8,061 nt of DNA from Sphingobacteriaceae bacterium. GTDB lineage: Bacteria; Bacteroidota; Bacteroidia; Sphingobacteriales; Sphingobacteriaceae. The stretch spans positions 1-8,061 of the forward strand of contig JANWIB010000067.1 of the NCBI GenBank assembly GCA_025450155.1, given 5' to 3'. The translations under genes and the position numbers were made by a program. Below the pieces are notes generated by a model. The model did no database searches and was not told the DNA's origin. It saw only the letters and a program-made list of their open reading frames with translations. This document shows positions 1-6,896 of the stretch, piece by piece. Each line of letters opens with the position of its first letter. Position 1 is the first letter of the stretch.

Positions 1-1
1 A

Positions 2-142
2 GAAGATCAACAAAAAGAAAGTTTTTTACAGAGGCTTTTTTCTTTTCTTATTAAAAGAGCCGCAACACCGAAAGACAATCGTCCACAACATACCCGCCAA
101 CGCCTTACGGAACTGTACGTGATGACGCATTTAACGCATTAA
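2..142 (+). CDS. C-terminal end of an unidentified protein (cut by window start)
   Basis: A frame open from the first bases runs to a TAA stop at 140-142, giving about 46 residues that begin EDQQKESFLQ and end VMTHLTH. I do not recognise the family. The piece is mildly basic and probably helical. Support for this strand comes from the hairpin terminator that starts 23 bases after the stop and is stronger in the plus direction. A second plus frame (from base 3 to a TGA at 120-122) is also open, as is a short minus-strand frame, so the frame choice is not certain. No start is visible, so the protein's size and function cannot be given. Confidence 0.4.
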   Translation, partial: EDQQKESFLQRLFSFLIKRAATPKDNRPQHTRQRLTELYVMTHLTH

Positions 143-165
143 TATTTTAGGGGGATAGTTAAGTT

Positions 166-191
166 AAAAGAGCAGCTACGGCTGTTTTTTT
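166..191 (+). terminator. Rho-independent terminator with a UACG tetraloop
   Basis: Bases 166-176 pair with 181-191 (11 pairs, two of them G-U) around the loop TACG at 177-180. The loop is closed by C-G, which is the very stable UNCG tetraloop class in RNA. The descending arm ends in a run of seven T. It lies 23 bases after the stop of the plus-strand gene at the window start. On the minus strand the two G-U pairs become A-C mismatches, so the hairpin is weaker there, although it could still help end the lptD-cinA transcript, whose full-length frame ends at 223. Confidence 0.75.
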
Positions 192-222
192 ATTTCATTT
201 TCAGAACCAACCTATATGATAC

Positions 223-402
223 TTATTCTTCCTGAAGTAATTTAAAAAGTAAGGTTAGTGCATTTACAGCGAATCGTTCTATATTTTGAGTTCTTTTGAT
301 GCCAAAGTGAAACTGTTTAGAAATTATTTTCTGCTTGCTGGCAACAGCAATCCATACGGTTCCTACTGGTTTTTCCGGCGTACCTCCATCAGGGCCTGCT
401 AT
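223..402 (-). pseudogene. cinA: Detached C-terminal end of the CinA/PncC amidase domain
   Basis: Directly after the TGA at 403-405, in the same frame, 59 uninterrupted codons run to TAA at 223-225. They begin IAGPDGGTPEKPVGTVWIAV, the strongly conserved stretch that follows the missing glycine, and end in a helical tail with ERFAVNALTLL. There is no frameshift and no further stop. A single base (A instead of C at plus-strand position 405, so TGA instead of GGA) separates this from a complete gene. The piece has no plausible start of its own, so it would be made only by readthrough or if the stop is an artefact. Confidence 0.85.
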
Positions 403-1464
403 TCAAGTTATGGCAATTGTATAATCAGATTGATAGTTTTTCAAAGCACCAACAGCCATTTCTATAGCAGTTTCTTCGCTTACCGCCCCGAACCGATCTA
501 GAGTAATTTTAGAAACCCCAAGCATAGTCTGTTTTAACTGATTAGAATACGTTACGGCACCGCCTAAAAATACCCTGCTGCTACCTGCATGTTGGGTAAA
601 TAAATGTGAAATATAGCCCCCCGTACAGCTTTCTGCTACACTTAACGATAATCCTTTGGATTCCATAAAATCAAGAACTACTTTCTCAAGTGGCTTATCT
701 TCATCCGTAATAAAATACGTTCCGGTTAAACTTTTTATTTGTTCGGCATAAACAGCTACCTCTGACTTCAACTTATTCTCATCTTTGCCATAAGCGCTTA
801 AGCGTAAACGTACCTGGCCCAGTTTTGGCAGATAAGCCAGTTTGATATATGGCGGCAATGAATCTTCTACAGATGCTATTTTCTCGGCCAGAAAGGATTC
901 CCCTGCTCCTGCTGTAAGCAAGGTATGATGCAAAATAGCAGGCAATTGAAAAAATTGCTTAATTCTTGGAATCACTTCTTCTTCCATCAGGTACATCATC
1001 TCAAATGGAACACCTGGAAGCGAAACATAAATTTCCCGGTACTTTTCGAACCACATTCCCGGGGCAGTACCATTTTTATTTTGCAGCACAATACAATTTT
1101 CCGGAACATCTGCCTGTTGTTGGTTTATTGGAGGCATTGGAGCGTTGTACTGCTTAAAAATACGTTCTACCTGCTTCAGCGTTTCTTCGTCTCGCCTAAG
1201 TCCAACACCAAAATATTCCGCAAGCGTCTTTTTAGTAATGTCATCTTTAGTTGGTCCCAAACCGCCTGTTAGTATGACGATATTCGCTCTTTTAGACGCT
1301 GTAGCAAGCGCTTCCAGGATATGTCCGCTTTCATCAGAAACAGAAGTAATTTGCTTCACCCGGACTCCAATCTCATTAAGCTTTTTTGCAATCCAGGCAG
1401 AATTCGTATCTACAACCTGGCCGATCAATATTTCATCGCCTATAGTAATAATTTCGGCTAGCAT
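403..1464 (-). CDS. cinA: CinA-like nicotinamide-nucleotide amidase, truncated by an in-frame TGA
   Basis: CinA proteins combine an N-terminal molybdopterin-binding-like (MoCF/COG1058) domain, linked to ADP-ribose pyrophosphatase activity, with a C-terminal PncC domain that deamidates nicotinamide mononucleotide in pyridine-nucleotide recycling. Residues 1 to about 170 carry the first domain (ITIGDEIL near 6-13 and TGGLGPTKDD at 66-75). The C-terminal domain starts near 255 and holds SVAESCTGG at 275-283. The frame stops at residue 353, just after DYTIAIT, where homologues continue with the glycine of TGIAGPDGG. The same frame downstream encodes the rest of the domain (separate entry), and 413 codons in total would match the usual length of about 415. 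The ATG lies 3 bases after the lptD-like stop, with no Shine-Dalgarno, which fits translation in one operon. As written, the amidase domain would lose its last 60 residues and is probably inactive; the N-terminal domain could still fold. The stop may be a sequencing error, a recent nonsense mutation or, less likely, a recoded codon. Confidence 0.9.
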   Translation of the reverse strand: MLAEIITIGDEILIGQVVDTNSAWIAKKLNEIGVRVKQITSVSDESGHILEALATASKRANIVILTGGLGPTKDDITKKTLAEYFGVGLRRDEETLKQVERIFKQYNAPMPPINQQQADVPENCIVLQNKNGTAPGMWFEKYREIYVSLPGVPFEMMYLMEEEVIPRIKQFFQLPAILHHTLLTAGAGESFLAEKIASVEDSLPPYIKLAYLPKLGQVRLRLSAYGKDENKLKSEVAVYAEQIKSLTGTYFITDEDKPLEKVVLDFMESKGLSLSVAESCTGGYISHLFTQHAGSSRVFLGGAVTYSNQLKQTMLGVSKITLDRFGAVSEETAIEMAVGALKNYQSDYTIAIT

Positions 1465-1467
1465 GGG

Positions 1468-4074
1468 TTAAAAATTATCTTGAAAACTTCTTCTTTTACT
1501 CAACTTAAGGTCTTGCAAAATAGAAGCACGTACTCTTAAGTCTACGCTATAACTGCGATAGGGCCCAAAGGGAACCACGCTAAAATTAAGATCCCAACAA
1601 TGCAGATCACGATAAATGGACAACTGGGTATAGGTCAGCTTATTTAACTTAAAATCATACCCTGAAGAATAGACCACCTTCCATTTAGGTGTTATACTCA
1701 AATCGCCATTAAAATTAAATGTATTGGTAATGTTTTTTTGAAGCCCAAACTTTGAATATTGAAAGCTGTAGGAAGCTGTAATATTCCAGGGGATATTAAA
1801 ATCGACAAACGCATTCGAGTTTCGGCTGATACGCTCCAAATCCTCGCGTTGTTGCGGTGTCATCGTTATCCGGTTCTGTTGATCCTCCATATTGTCGTGT
1901 CTTTCTTTTAATTCGGAAGAATTTAAGCTGAAATTTAAGGATAAGCTTAAATTAGTTAGACGAGCCAGCTTTCCATCAGTTATAGTAAACCGATTAATGG
2001 TACGTCCTAAAACAGGATCAAAAACATAAGGGTCAAACGATCCGTTAAAATTTATGCCTAATTTCTGTTTAAATAAGGCCGTACGGCCACTGAAGGTAAT
2101 GGCTGATAACTTCATCGAGTCGGCGACAAGATTATAGCTGCCACTAAACGTCAAGCCCTGCAATATGGGTATCTTTTGAAAAGCAGTACTGGTATCACTT
2201 TTTGATCGCACTTTGGCTTCGATGTTATTATCAAGAGAAAATCCAATGGCCGCAGAACGCCCCGAGCTTCCTCCACCATCAAAAATGGAATAACGCTGCT
2301 GAACTGAAGGATCAATTACTCCCCGTGCTGTGCGATAAAAACCAAAGCGATCGCTTGAAAAATCGGGGCGATAACTAAAACTGATCAAGGGAGTCATCAC
2401 CTGGCGGAGCGCAACAAGTTTACCTTTCTTAAAATTCATTTGCCCATAAACCTTGGTTGACAAGCCTGTACCAAAAGAATAATCGTAATTACGGGCAAAC
2501 CCGCGAACCGTATCTGTTAGCAATGAATCTTGTGTTCCTGTTCTATTACTAATGTAGTGTTTTCTAATAGTCTGAAGATACCAGCGCTCACCATAGTTTA
2601 CAGTGGGGCCAAGCTGAAAGTATTTCAGCACGTTTAAGGATAAACCCACCGATGGTGTATGTGTAAACGTTGTTTTTAATTTGTTCAGACTTTCTTTTTT
2701 AAACAATTCCTTTTCCGTTGTAGAAATGGAATTTGATCCGTCTAATCGATATCCAAAAGTAATTTTCTGATACCACTTTTGTTCACCAACCCGATTTTTT
2801 GAATCAAAAGGATTGAAACTATTTACACTAAAGTTAAAGACAGGTAACTCTAACCCTACTGTACCAGCTGTAATATTCTGCTCATGACGAAAACTAGAAG
2901 TAAAATTCATACGTCCATCCGCAAAAGTTTTTCCGTAAGCAATACTGGAGCTCATGTTATTCCGGGTTATTTGTTCCGGATCATATGTTCCACCGGCCCC
3001 GGTATTGGTAAAATAGGAGCCGGTTCCCAGATTTACAGAAGCACTGAATGTGGTTCCCGGATTAGCTTCCTGGCGTTGGCTATGATTCCATGTCAGGTTA
3101 AAATCCTGGGTACGCAGGGGATTAAGCCCTTCTATACCTGTTTTTGTTGAGGCATAACGAAAATTTAACGACCCATCGTATTTATAATTTTTCCGGTATC
3201 GGGCTGCTAATCTTCCTTCATAAGAACCCTTACTAAATATAGAACCACGCAGTTCCGCATCCCAATAATCATTTAACCCGATATAATATCCAAAGTCCCG
3301 AAGAAAAAACCCACGTTCCTGTTCTTCTCCAAAAGTAGGGAATAAAATACCGGAAGCCCTTTTATTGGCCTTAGGGAAAAACCCGAAAGGAATAGCTATG
3401 GGGAAAGGAATATCTTCTATCACCAAATAAGCCGGTCCGGTTACAATTTGCTTTTCGGTGACAATTCCACGAGTAATGTGAATACCAAAGTGTGGGTGTT
3501 GCAAATTACACGTACTATAAATGGCATTTTTTATAGAGACTTCATTATACTGGTTTTTTTTTGACTGGCCTGCTTGAATATATCCCCCCTCTACATCCGT
3601 AAATGTGCCATAGGTTTTACCTTTTTTAGTTTTAAAATTAAAAAATAAGGAATCAGTAGTAACGGGGGGGTCACCGCTTTGGGTAAAAATAGGTCGTCCT
3701 TTATACCGGTTTGTTTTTGAATCGGTTTGTCCTTTGGCAAATAAGAGATTATTCTTCTGGTCTAAGCGTATATAATCAGCAATCAACTCGAACTGTTCGT
3801 AAGCAATACGGCTTTTTCCATACAAATAAACTATATTATTTATCCGGTCAAACCGGATCGAATCTTCTGCACTGTACTTTACTTCGGAAGTTAAACCACT
3901 AGCGGTAGGTCCAGTCAACGTATCAATTTTGGTAACAGTAGAAGTAGTGTCGGGCCGGTTTATACCCCTTCCCCTACCCGGAACAGGCCGTTGCGCCCGA
4001 ACACTTAATAAGAATAGTGTCAAAAACAACAGAATTAGCGAACATCTCGCAAAAAAAACCGTAATAAATTTCAA
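1468..4074 (-). CDS. lptD: LptD/OstA-like outer-membrane LPS-assembly protein
   Basis: An 868-residue protein of the LptD/OstA family, which inserts lipopolysaccharide into the outer leaflet of the outer membrane. Residues 1-27 form a signal peptide (K2, R10, a leucine/phenylalanine core, cleavage likely after VRA). A low-complexity linker follows (about 28-60), then an OstA/LptA-like beta domain (about 66-200, with AEDSIRFDR and later YLYGKSRI). From about residue 205 to the end are many amphipathic strands of the barrel type, finishing in a C-terminal phenylalanine as is common for outer-membrane barrels. IPFGFFP near 228 is a family-like motif. The mature protein has only two cysteines, C189 and C826. 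The start is TTG at 4072-4074: an in-frame stop lies three codons upstream and no nearby ATG would keep the signal peptide. It leads an operon with cinA 3 bases behind. Assignment to the family is secure; the exact role compared with E. coli LptD is by homology. Confidence 0.88.
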   Translation of the reverse strand: MKFITVFFARCSLILLFLTLFLLSVRAQRPVPGRGRGINRPDTTSTVTKIDTLTGPTASGLTSEVKYSAEDSIRFDRINNIVYLYGKSRIAYEQFELIADYIRLDQKNNLLFAKGQTDSKTNRYKGRPIFTQSGDPPVTTDSLFFNFKTKKGKTYGTFTDVEGGYIQAGQSKKNQYNEVSIKNAIYSTCNLQHPHFGIHITRGIVTEKQIVTGPAYLVIEDIPFPIAIPFGFFPKANKRASGILFPTFGEEQERGFFLRDFGYYIGLNDYWDAELRGSIFSKGSYEGRLAARYRKNYKYDGSLNFRYASTKTGIEGLNPLRTQDFNLTWNHSQRQEANPGTTFSASVNLGTGSYFTNTGAGGTYDPEQITRNNMSSSIAYGKTFADGRMNFTSSFRHEQNITAGTVGLELPVFNFSVNSFNPFDSKNRVGEQKWYQKITFGYRLDGSNSISTTEKELFKKESLNKLKTTFTHTPSVGLSLNVLKYFQLGPTVNYGERWYLQTIRKHYISNRTGTQDSLLTDTVRGFARNYDYSFGTGLSTKVYGQMNFKKGKLVALRQVMTPLISFSYRPDFSSDRFGFYRTARGVIDPSVQQRYSIFDGGGSSGRSAAIGFSLDNNIEAKVRSKSDTSTAFQKIPILQGLTFSGSYNLVADSMKLSAITFSGRTALFKQKLGINFNGSFDPYVFDPVLGRTINRFTITDGKLARLTNLSLSLNFSLNSSELKERHDNMEDQQNRITMTPQQREDLERISRNSNAFVDFNIPWNITASYSFQYSKFGLQKNITNTFNFNGDLSITPKWKVVYSSGYDFKLNKLTYTQLSIYRDLHCWDLNFSVVPFGPYRSYSVDLRVRASILQDLKLSKRRSFQDNF

Positions 4075-4098
4075 ATCCGACTATGAATATTATTTTTG
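4069..4098 (+). promoter_or_regulatory. Candidate promoter of the amidase-MCE operon
   Basis: TATTTTTG at 4091-4098 fits the Bacteroidota -7 consensus TAnnTTTG. TTTC at 4069-4072 is a one-base variant of the -33 element, 18 bases upstream. A start of transcription near 4105 would leave about 23 bases before the ATG at 4128 and would rule out the earlier in-frame ATGs at 4083 and 4101. The upstream element falls inside the first codons of the divergent lptD-like gene. Support is by pattern only. Confidence 0.4.
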
Positions 4099-4119
4099 CA
4101 ATGAATACAAAAAAGTGTC

Positions 4120-4148
4120 CAAATTTAATGAAAAATATACCATTGAAA
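4120..4148 (-). promoter_or_regulatory. Candidate promoter of the lptD-cinA operon
   Basis: Read on the minus strand, TAAATTTG (complement at 4120-4127) matches the Bacteroidota -7 consensus TAnnTTTG. TTTC (4145-4148), one base off the -33 element TTTG, lies 17 bases upstream of it. Transcription would begin near 4112 and leave a leader of roughly 35-40 bases before the TTG start at 4074. The match rests on pattern only, and such boxes occur by chance in AT-rich DNA. Confidence 0.4.
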
Positions 4149-4994
4149 AGATCGTTCCCCGGTTTAATTGCTTTATTCTTGATCCTTCCATGGGTATCCT
4201 TTGCCAATAATTTACCCAAGCTTCCTTATCGTATAAAAACAATTGTTGTAGATGCAGGCCATGGAGGGCAAGATGGCGCTACTCGTGGATTATTTTCTAA
4301 AGAAAAAGATGTAACCTTACAAGTGGCTTTAAGATTAGGTAAGGCTATTGAAAGCAATTTCAAAGATGTTAAGGTGATATATACCCGTAAAGAAGATGTT
4401 TTTATTCCGTTGTATGAACGTATAGGTATCGCTAACCGTGCAAAAGCGGATTTATTTATCTCCATTCACTGTAATTCTATGCCAAAAAATCGGGTGATTA
4501 CCGGATATACCAAAGGTAGCCGGGGAAGAAAAATACCGATTTACGAAACTCGTCAGAGCACTTCGACTAAAGGTGTAGAAACTTTTGTTTCTGGTTTTGG
4601 CCGCTTGGATGAACAAGACGTGGTGCTTCGAGAAAATGCTTCTATTCTTTTGGAAAAAGATTATAAAAACAACTACGAGGGATATGACCCCAATGATCCG
4701 GAAAGTATCATTATCTTCTCGCTCATGAAAAATGCTTTTCGCGAACAAAGTATTAAACTGGCTACTTTAATACAGAATGAATACATTAATACTGGCCGAG
4801 TAGACAGGGGTGTTAAAGAACAAAGTCTGGCGGTTCTGGCCAGAGCTGGTATGCCGGCTATATTAACAGAAATTGGATTTATCAGCAATCCGGAGGAAGA
4901 GGAATACATAAACTCAGAAAATGGACAAAACGAAATTGTAAGCTGTTTGTTAAAAGCAATTCAGAGCTACAAAAAGCAGGCAGAATTAGAGTAG
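4128..4994 (+). CDS. Secreted N-acetylmuramoyl-L-alanine amidase (Amidase_3, AmiC-like)
   Basis: A zinc amidase that cuts the bond between N-acetylmuramic acid and the stem peptide of peptidoglycan in the periplasm, usually for daughter-cell separation and wall turnover. I chose the ATG at 4128 (288 residues). It starts a clean signal peptide, MKNIPLKRSFPGLIALFLIL, with cleavage after about VSFA, whereas starting at 4083 adds 15 residues that do not suit export. Numbered from this start, the zinc ligands are H45 in DAGHGG, E59 in KEKD and H114 in SIHCNS, with the catalytic glutamate E248 in LTEIGF. Between H114 and E248 is a long insertion (about 118-215) like the helical regulatory inserts of AmiA/B/C-type enzymes, which may need an activator; that role is inferred. 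No LysM or AMIN domain is present. The MCE gene follows 23 bases downstream, and the lptD-like gene is divergent. Confidence 0.9.
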   Translation: MKNIPLKRSFPGLIALFLILPWVSFANNLPKLPYRIKTIVVDAGHGGQDGATRGLFSKEKDVTLQVALRLGKAIESNFKDVKVIYTRKEDVFIPLYERIGIANRAKADLFISIHCNSMPKNRVITGYTKGSRGRKIPIYETRQSTSTKGVETFVSGFGRLDEQDVVLRENASILLEKDYKNNYEGYDPNDPESIIIFSLMKNAFREQSIKLATLIQNEYINTGRVDRGVKEQSLAVLARAGMPAILTEIGFISNPEEEEYINSENGQNEIVSCLLKAIQSYKKQAELE

Positions 4995-5017
4995 CTTTAT
5001 AAACTAAATTAAATGGT

Positions 5018-5968
5018 TTGAATAAAATTACAAACGAAACAAAAGCAGGTATACTTGCCGCGGTTGCTATTGCTATTTTGATTGTGGGTTATAGTTTTCT
5101 GAAGGGTAATGATGTTTTTTCTTCGCAAACCGAATTTTATGCCAAATACGATAATGTTGAAGGATTAACGGTTTCAAACCCGGTATTGATAAATGGCTAC
5201 CAAATTGGCCGGGTAGCTGAACTCACACTACAACCCAATGGCCAGATAATTGCCAGATTAAATATTGACCCCGAATACGAAATTCCTAAAAATACAATAG
5301 CCCGACTTGAAAGTACCAGCCTGCTTGGTGGGAAAGGCATTATTTTTGAATTGGGAAATAGTAGAATTTATGCAAAAGATGGTGATACCTTGAAGTCGAA
5401 CATTAAAAAAGACTTTATGCAACAGGTTCAACCGATGCAGAAAAAAGCAGAAAATCTTGTTGCCCGTTTAGATTCTATTCTTACATCTGTTAATACCATA
5501 CTAAATCCCAAATTTCAAAAAGACGTAAACCGAAGTTTTGCCAGTATCGCTAACTCTTTGGAAACTTTAGAGAGTACAACTAAAAAGTTCGATCACCTGG
5601 TTGGATCAGAAAGCAACCGGCTCTCTACTATATTTGCTAACTTGGAGTCTATCTCTAATAATTTTAAGCAAAACAACCAAAAAATTAACTCCATTATGTC
5701 CAATCTGGATCAGGTATCAGACAATTTTGCCCGTGCTAATTTCTCTCAAACTGTGGAAAATGCGAACAAAGCGGTATCTGATCTTCAAATTACTATCAAT
5801 AAGATAAATAATGGTAAAGGTTCACTAGGACAACTTGTTAACGATCAAAACCTATATAATAACCTGAACAACGCTGCACAAAATCTGGATAAATTAATGA
5901 TTGATTTGAAAGCTAATCCAAAACGCTATCTTCATTTCTCGGTATTCGGCGGGAAGAAAAAGGATTAG
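5018..5968 (+). CDS. MlaD-like MCE-family lipid-transport protein
   Basis: MCE proteins form hexameric rings that carry lipids between the inner and outer membranes. Residues 11-28 form one N-terminal membrane helix (GILAAVAIAILIVGYSFL), followed by a single MCE domain at about 38-115 with YDNVEGL, VLINGYQIGRV and STSLLGGKG. Residues about 130-290 are helical and rich in asparagine, serine and regularly spaced hydrophobics, probably a coiled coil. The tail has GKGSLGQLVND (266-276) and DLKANPKRYLHFSVF (296-310), typical of Bacteroidota homologues. At 316 residues it is much longer than E. coli MlaD (183). The start is TTG at 5018: it gives the family-like beginning MNKITNETKAG, and the nearby ATG at 5013 is out of frame and stops after two codons. 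It follows the amidase by 23 bases and is probably cotranscribed. No MlaE permease or MlaF ATPase gene is nearby. Confidence 0.9.
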   Translation: MNKITNETKAGILAAVAIAILIVGYSFLKGNDVFSSQTEFYAKYDNVEGLTVSNPVLINGYQIGRVAELTLQPNGQIIARLNIDPEYEIPKNTIARLESTSLLGGKGIIFELGNSRIYAKDGDTLKSNIKKDFMQQVQPMQKKAENLVARLDSILTSVNTILNPKFQKDVNRSFASIANSLETLESTTKKFDHLVGSESNRLSTIFANLESISNNFKQNNQKINSIMSNLDQVSDNFARANFSQTVENANKAVSDLQITINKINNGKGSLGQLVNDQNLYNNLNNAAQNLDKLMIDLKANPKRYLHFSVFGGKKKD

Positions 5969-5969
5969 C

Positions 5970-6881
5970 TTAAATTTTAAAGGTCTCTCCTTCTACAGCT
6001 AAATAGCTATTAGAAAAAACGGTTTTAGCTTCATCCAATAAGGGCTGTAAATCTTTATACCGTGCAGAAAAATGCCCCAGAAGAAGTTGTTTAACACCCG
6101 CCTTCAAGGCCACCTCACCTGCTTCTAACGCGGTAGTATGATGGGTTTCTTTTGCCCGCTGAATCATATCCTGCATAAAAGTCGCTTCATGGTACAACGT
6201 ATCCACCCCTTTTATTTGTTCTAAATAGCTCCAATCACACAGGGTATCCGAGCAATAGGCATAGGATTTGGGGTCATCCGGATCGGTTGTTAGCTCAGAA
6301 GCCAGGTATGTCTTTCCTGTTTTATCAGTATAATCTATTCCTCGCTTAATTAAGGGGATATATTCTACAGGAATATTTAAGCCCTCAACTTTATCTTTTA
6401 TAATCTTTGGCAAGCGTTTTTTCTGGGTAAATTTAAATCCGGTACAAGGAATACGGTGCTCAAGTATAATGGTTTCTACCGTAATATCATTATTTTCAAA
6501 GATCATTTCAGGGTTTTGAACCTGTGTAGGGTAAAAATTAACCGGATACCTCAGTTCGGTTTGAGAATATCTGAATTGAATATCTAAAATTTCCTTTAGT
6601 TCGGGAGGTGCGAAAATACTTATTGGCTTGGTTCTACCATTTAAGTGCATAGACGACAACAGACCAACTAAACCTAAGTAATGGTCGCCGTGCAGGTGGC
6701 TGATAAAAATATGATCAATGCGTTGAGCTCTTATACCGTATTGCAGTAGTTGAAGTTGGGTAGCTTCACCACAATCAATTAAAAAACAATGCTCATTGGC
6801 ATTTAAAAGTTGTGCAGAGGGATTTCTATTATAAATTGGCGTGGCAGAACTACTTCCCAGTATGGTTACTTCAAACCGCAT
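5970..6881 (-). CDS. rnz: Ribonuclease Z (tRNA 3' processing endonuclease)
   Basis: A short-form RNase Z of the metallo-beta-lactamase fold that removes the 3' trailer from tRNA precursors. At 303 residues it has the usual length. The metal-binding motif SHLHGDH is at 61-67 (H62, H64, D66, H67), with further ligands H142 in EHRIPCTGF, D212 in CSDT and H270 in LGHFSARY. HHTTALEAGE near 247-256 is the conserved HxTA region. The basic stretch at about 155-182 is where the flexible tRNA-binding arm of this family lies. The ATG at 6879-6881 gives the family start RFEVTILGSSSATP. It sits 15 bases after the STAS gene and is likely cotranscribed with it. Its stop lies one base from that of the converging MCE gene, with no obvious terminator between them. 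Confidence 0.95.
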   Translation of the reverse strand: MRFEVTILGSSSATPIYNRNPSAQLLNANEHCFLIDCGEATQLQLLQYGIRAQRIDHIFISHLHGDHYLGLVGLLSSMHLNGRTKPISIFAPPELKEILDIQFRYSQTELRYPVNFYPTQVQNPEMIFENNDITVETIILEHRIPCTGFKFTQKKRLPKIIKDKVEGLNIPVEYIPLIKRGIDYTDKTGKTYLASELTTDPDDPKSYAYCSDTLCDWSYLEQIKGVDTLYHEATFMQDMIQRAKETHHTTALEAGEVALKAGVKQLLLGHFSARYKDLQPLLDEAKTVFSNSYLAVEGETFKI

Positions 6882-6896
6882 GCATTTTCATAGCAA

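Noticed and set aside
51..173. Ten-base direct repeat TTAAAAGAGC at 51-60 and 164-173
   Set aside because: Only two short AT-rich copies; the second is explained by the terminator stem, so it is probably chance.
403..405. TGA in cinA as selenocysteine or tryptophan
   Set aside because: The position is a glycine in the family, CinA is not a known selenoprotein, and other genes show no in-frame TGA.
286..501. Plus-strand open frame opposite the end of cinA
   Set aside because: It lies antisense to conserved CinA codons on both sides of the TGA, resembles no family, and has no promoter or start context.
925..1471. Three overlapping plus-strand open frames opposite the N-terminal part of cinA
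   Set aside because: They are shadows of a clearly conserved gene, with low-complexity translations rich in F, S and H.
4083..4127. Earlier amidase starts at 4083 and 4101
   Set aside because: They would put 9 to 15 polar residues before a good signal peptide, and they lie upstream of or at the predicted transcription start.
3929..4219. Open frames on both strands across the lptD/amidase junction
   Set aside because: They run through both signal peptides in other frames. The real starts are fixed by the signal peptides and the conserved domains.
4226..4909. Three minus-strand open frames opposite the amidase
   Set aside because: They are antisense to catalytic motifs of the amidase, with no family resemblance.
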